Assembly: GCA_914767715.1 (NCBI GenBank)
Contig: OU612067.1
Coordinates: 25,396,162-25,456,161 of the forward strand
DNA: 60,000 nt
From: Membranipora membranacea
Taxonomy: Eukaryota; Bryozoa; Gymnolaemata; Cheilostomatida; Membraniporidae
Reading direction: 5' to 3'
Of this stretch, positions 59,397 to 60,000 are shown piece after piece. The position numbers and the translations under genes are program-made. Position 1 is the first letter of the stretch. Each line of letters begins with the position of its first letter. A model generated the notes under the pieces. It did no database searches. It saw only the letters and a list, made by a program, of their open reading frames with translations, and was not told where the DNA came from.

Positions 59397-60000
59397 GAAA
59401 CCTGGTTTGTCAATTATTAATATACATTGAGAAGATGATGAGAGTAGAGTTTTAGGTTAAAGTTACATAGTTTATAGTGTATTTGAAAACTAGAATTTTT
59501 TTACGCTGCCGGACAACCTACAATCAGAGGCAAAAATAAGAATCAAAGCAAGCATCAAACTAGAGTCCATATAATATAGTATATAATGTGTCATCACTAA
59601 GATCTACAATCCAAAGGTAAAATTAAACAGTGAGTATTTCCTTAGTCTAAAACAGCTTCAAATGCAAGATACGTTTAAATCATTCATTAATATCAACACG
59701 ATACAGGCAACTCAACAAGTCCAGAGAAATAAAACAAATGCATCATATAATTTAATAAAATTGGTATTTTATAATATCTAATCTCTAAAGTGAGGATGGG
59801 ATGTAATTCTGTGCATAGAAAATTACAGTTATCAAATAATCAAATTAGGAAGGGACAAAATTCCAAACACAGTATCACATAATGCATGATACTCAACAAG
59901 CTCAGTGACTTTGTATTCAGCGGCGCATTCCAAAGTCGGTATAAAAAATAATGGAGTATCTAAAGATTATCAAAAATGTATCAACCACTACAGGAAACAC

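Larger units (their letters stand above)
41842..60000 (+). repeat. Large duplicated block, copy B
   Basis: Second copy of the RPL4, DG-like and CUB-receptor block, in the same orientation. See copy A for the correspondence. Confidence 0.9.
57109..60000. other. 5' flank of CUB receptor B and spacer toward the next plectin-repeat gene
   Basis: No gene found. Aligns with 31010-33570 throughout, so the window ends just before where the last exon of a second plectin-repeat gene would begin. It contains a 72-bp foldback insertion (57335-57406), two foldback elements and an extra segment of about 190 bp near 58675-58860 that copy A lacks. Confidence 0.6.

Overview
This is animal (metazoan) nuclear DNA. 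The genes are split by short GT-AG introns, base composition is AT-rich, C/D snoRNAs sit inside a ribosomal-protein gene, and the proteins are animal types: dystroglycan-like, CUB/sushi receptor and plectin repeats. A non-vertebrate, probably marine, repeat-rich and polymorphic animal is suggested. I cannot name the lineage. All host genes recognised lie on the minus strand.

Layout from low to high coordinates, copy A: RPL4-A (3' part cut off by the window edge, 1-1712); a four-unit dystroglycan-like receptor gene (2077-19453), one exon of which is split by a 12.4-kb transposon (5401-17787); a CUB-CUB-sushi-transmembrane receptor (20239-25222); a second CUB-CUB module (25354-30925), split by a 2.8-kb insertion; repeat-rich spacer; and a small plectin-repeat gene (33591-39382). 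Copy B follows: complete RPL4-B (40431-43560) with five intronic SNORD18-type snoRNAs, DG-like-B (43925-51178) split by a different 2.27-kb transposon, CUB receptor-B (51960-57108), and the flank that precedes a second plectin-repeat gene, cut off at 60000. The gene block is therefore present about 1.4 times, either as a true tandem duplication or as two haplotypes joined in assembly.

The two copies are almost identical from RPL4 through the receptor tail. They are clearly more diverged in the first CUB exon and in the spacer beyond it.

The strongest unusual signals are as follows. (1) The copy A transposon sits in a dystroglycan exon so that its tip supplies a 5' splice site (GAG|GTAGGT) and its target-site duplication supplies the 3' AG, so splicing would restore the exon exactly. 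(2) Copy B carries an unrelated transposon 43 bp away in the same exon, also tipped with GTAGGT, but it cannot restore the frame. (3) A third insertion, in a CUB exon, has a TACTAAC branch-point-like motif and splice sites that would leave the frame intact with four added residues. (4) The 12.4-kb element holds an unrecognised multi-exon gene, a 113-bp satellite and four TTAA-bounded MITEs. (5) The first CUB exon varies between copies mainly at amino-acid-changing sites.

I see no link in function among RPL4, the receptors and the plectin-repeat gene. The two receptors look like single-pass surface proteins with modular ectodomains.
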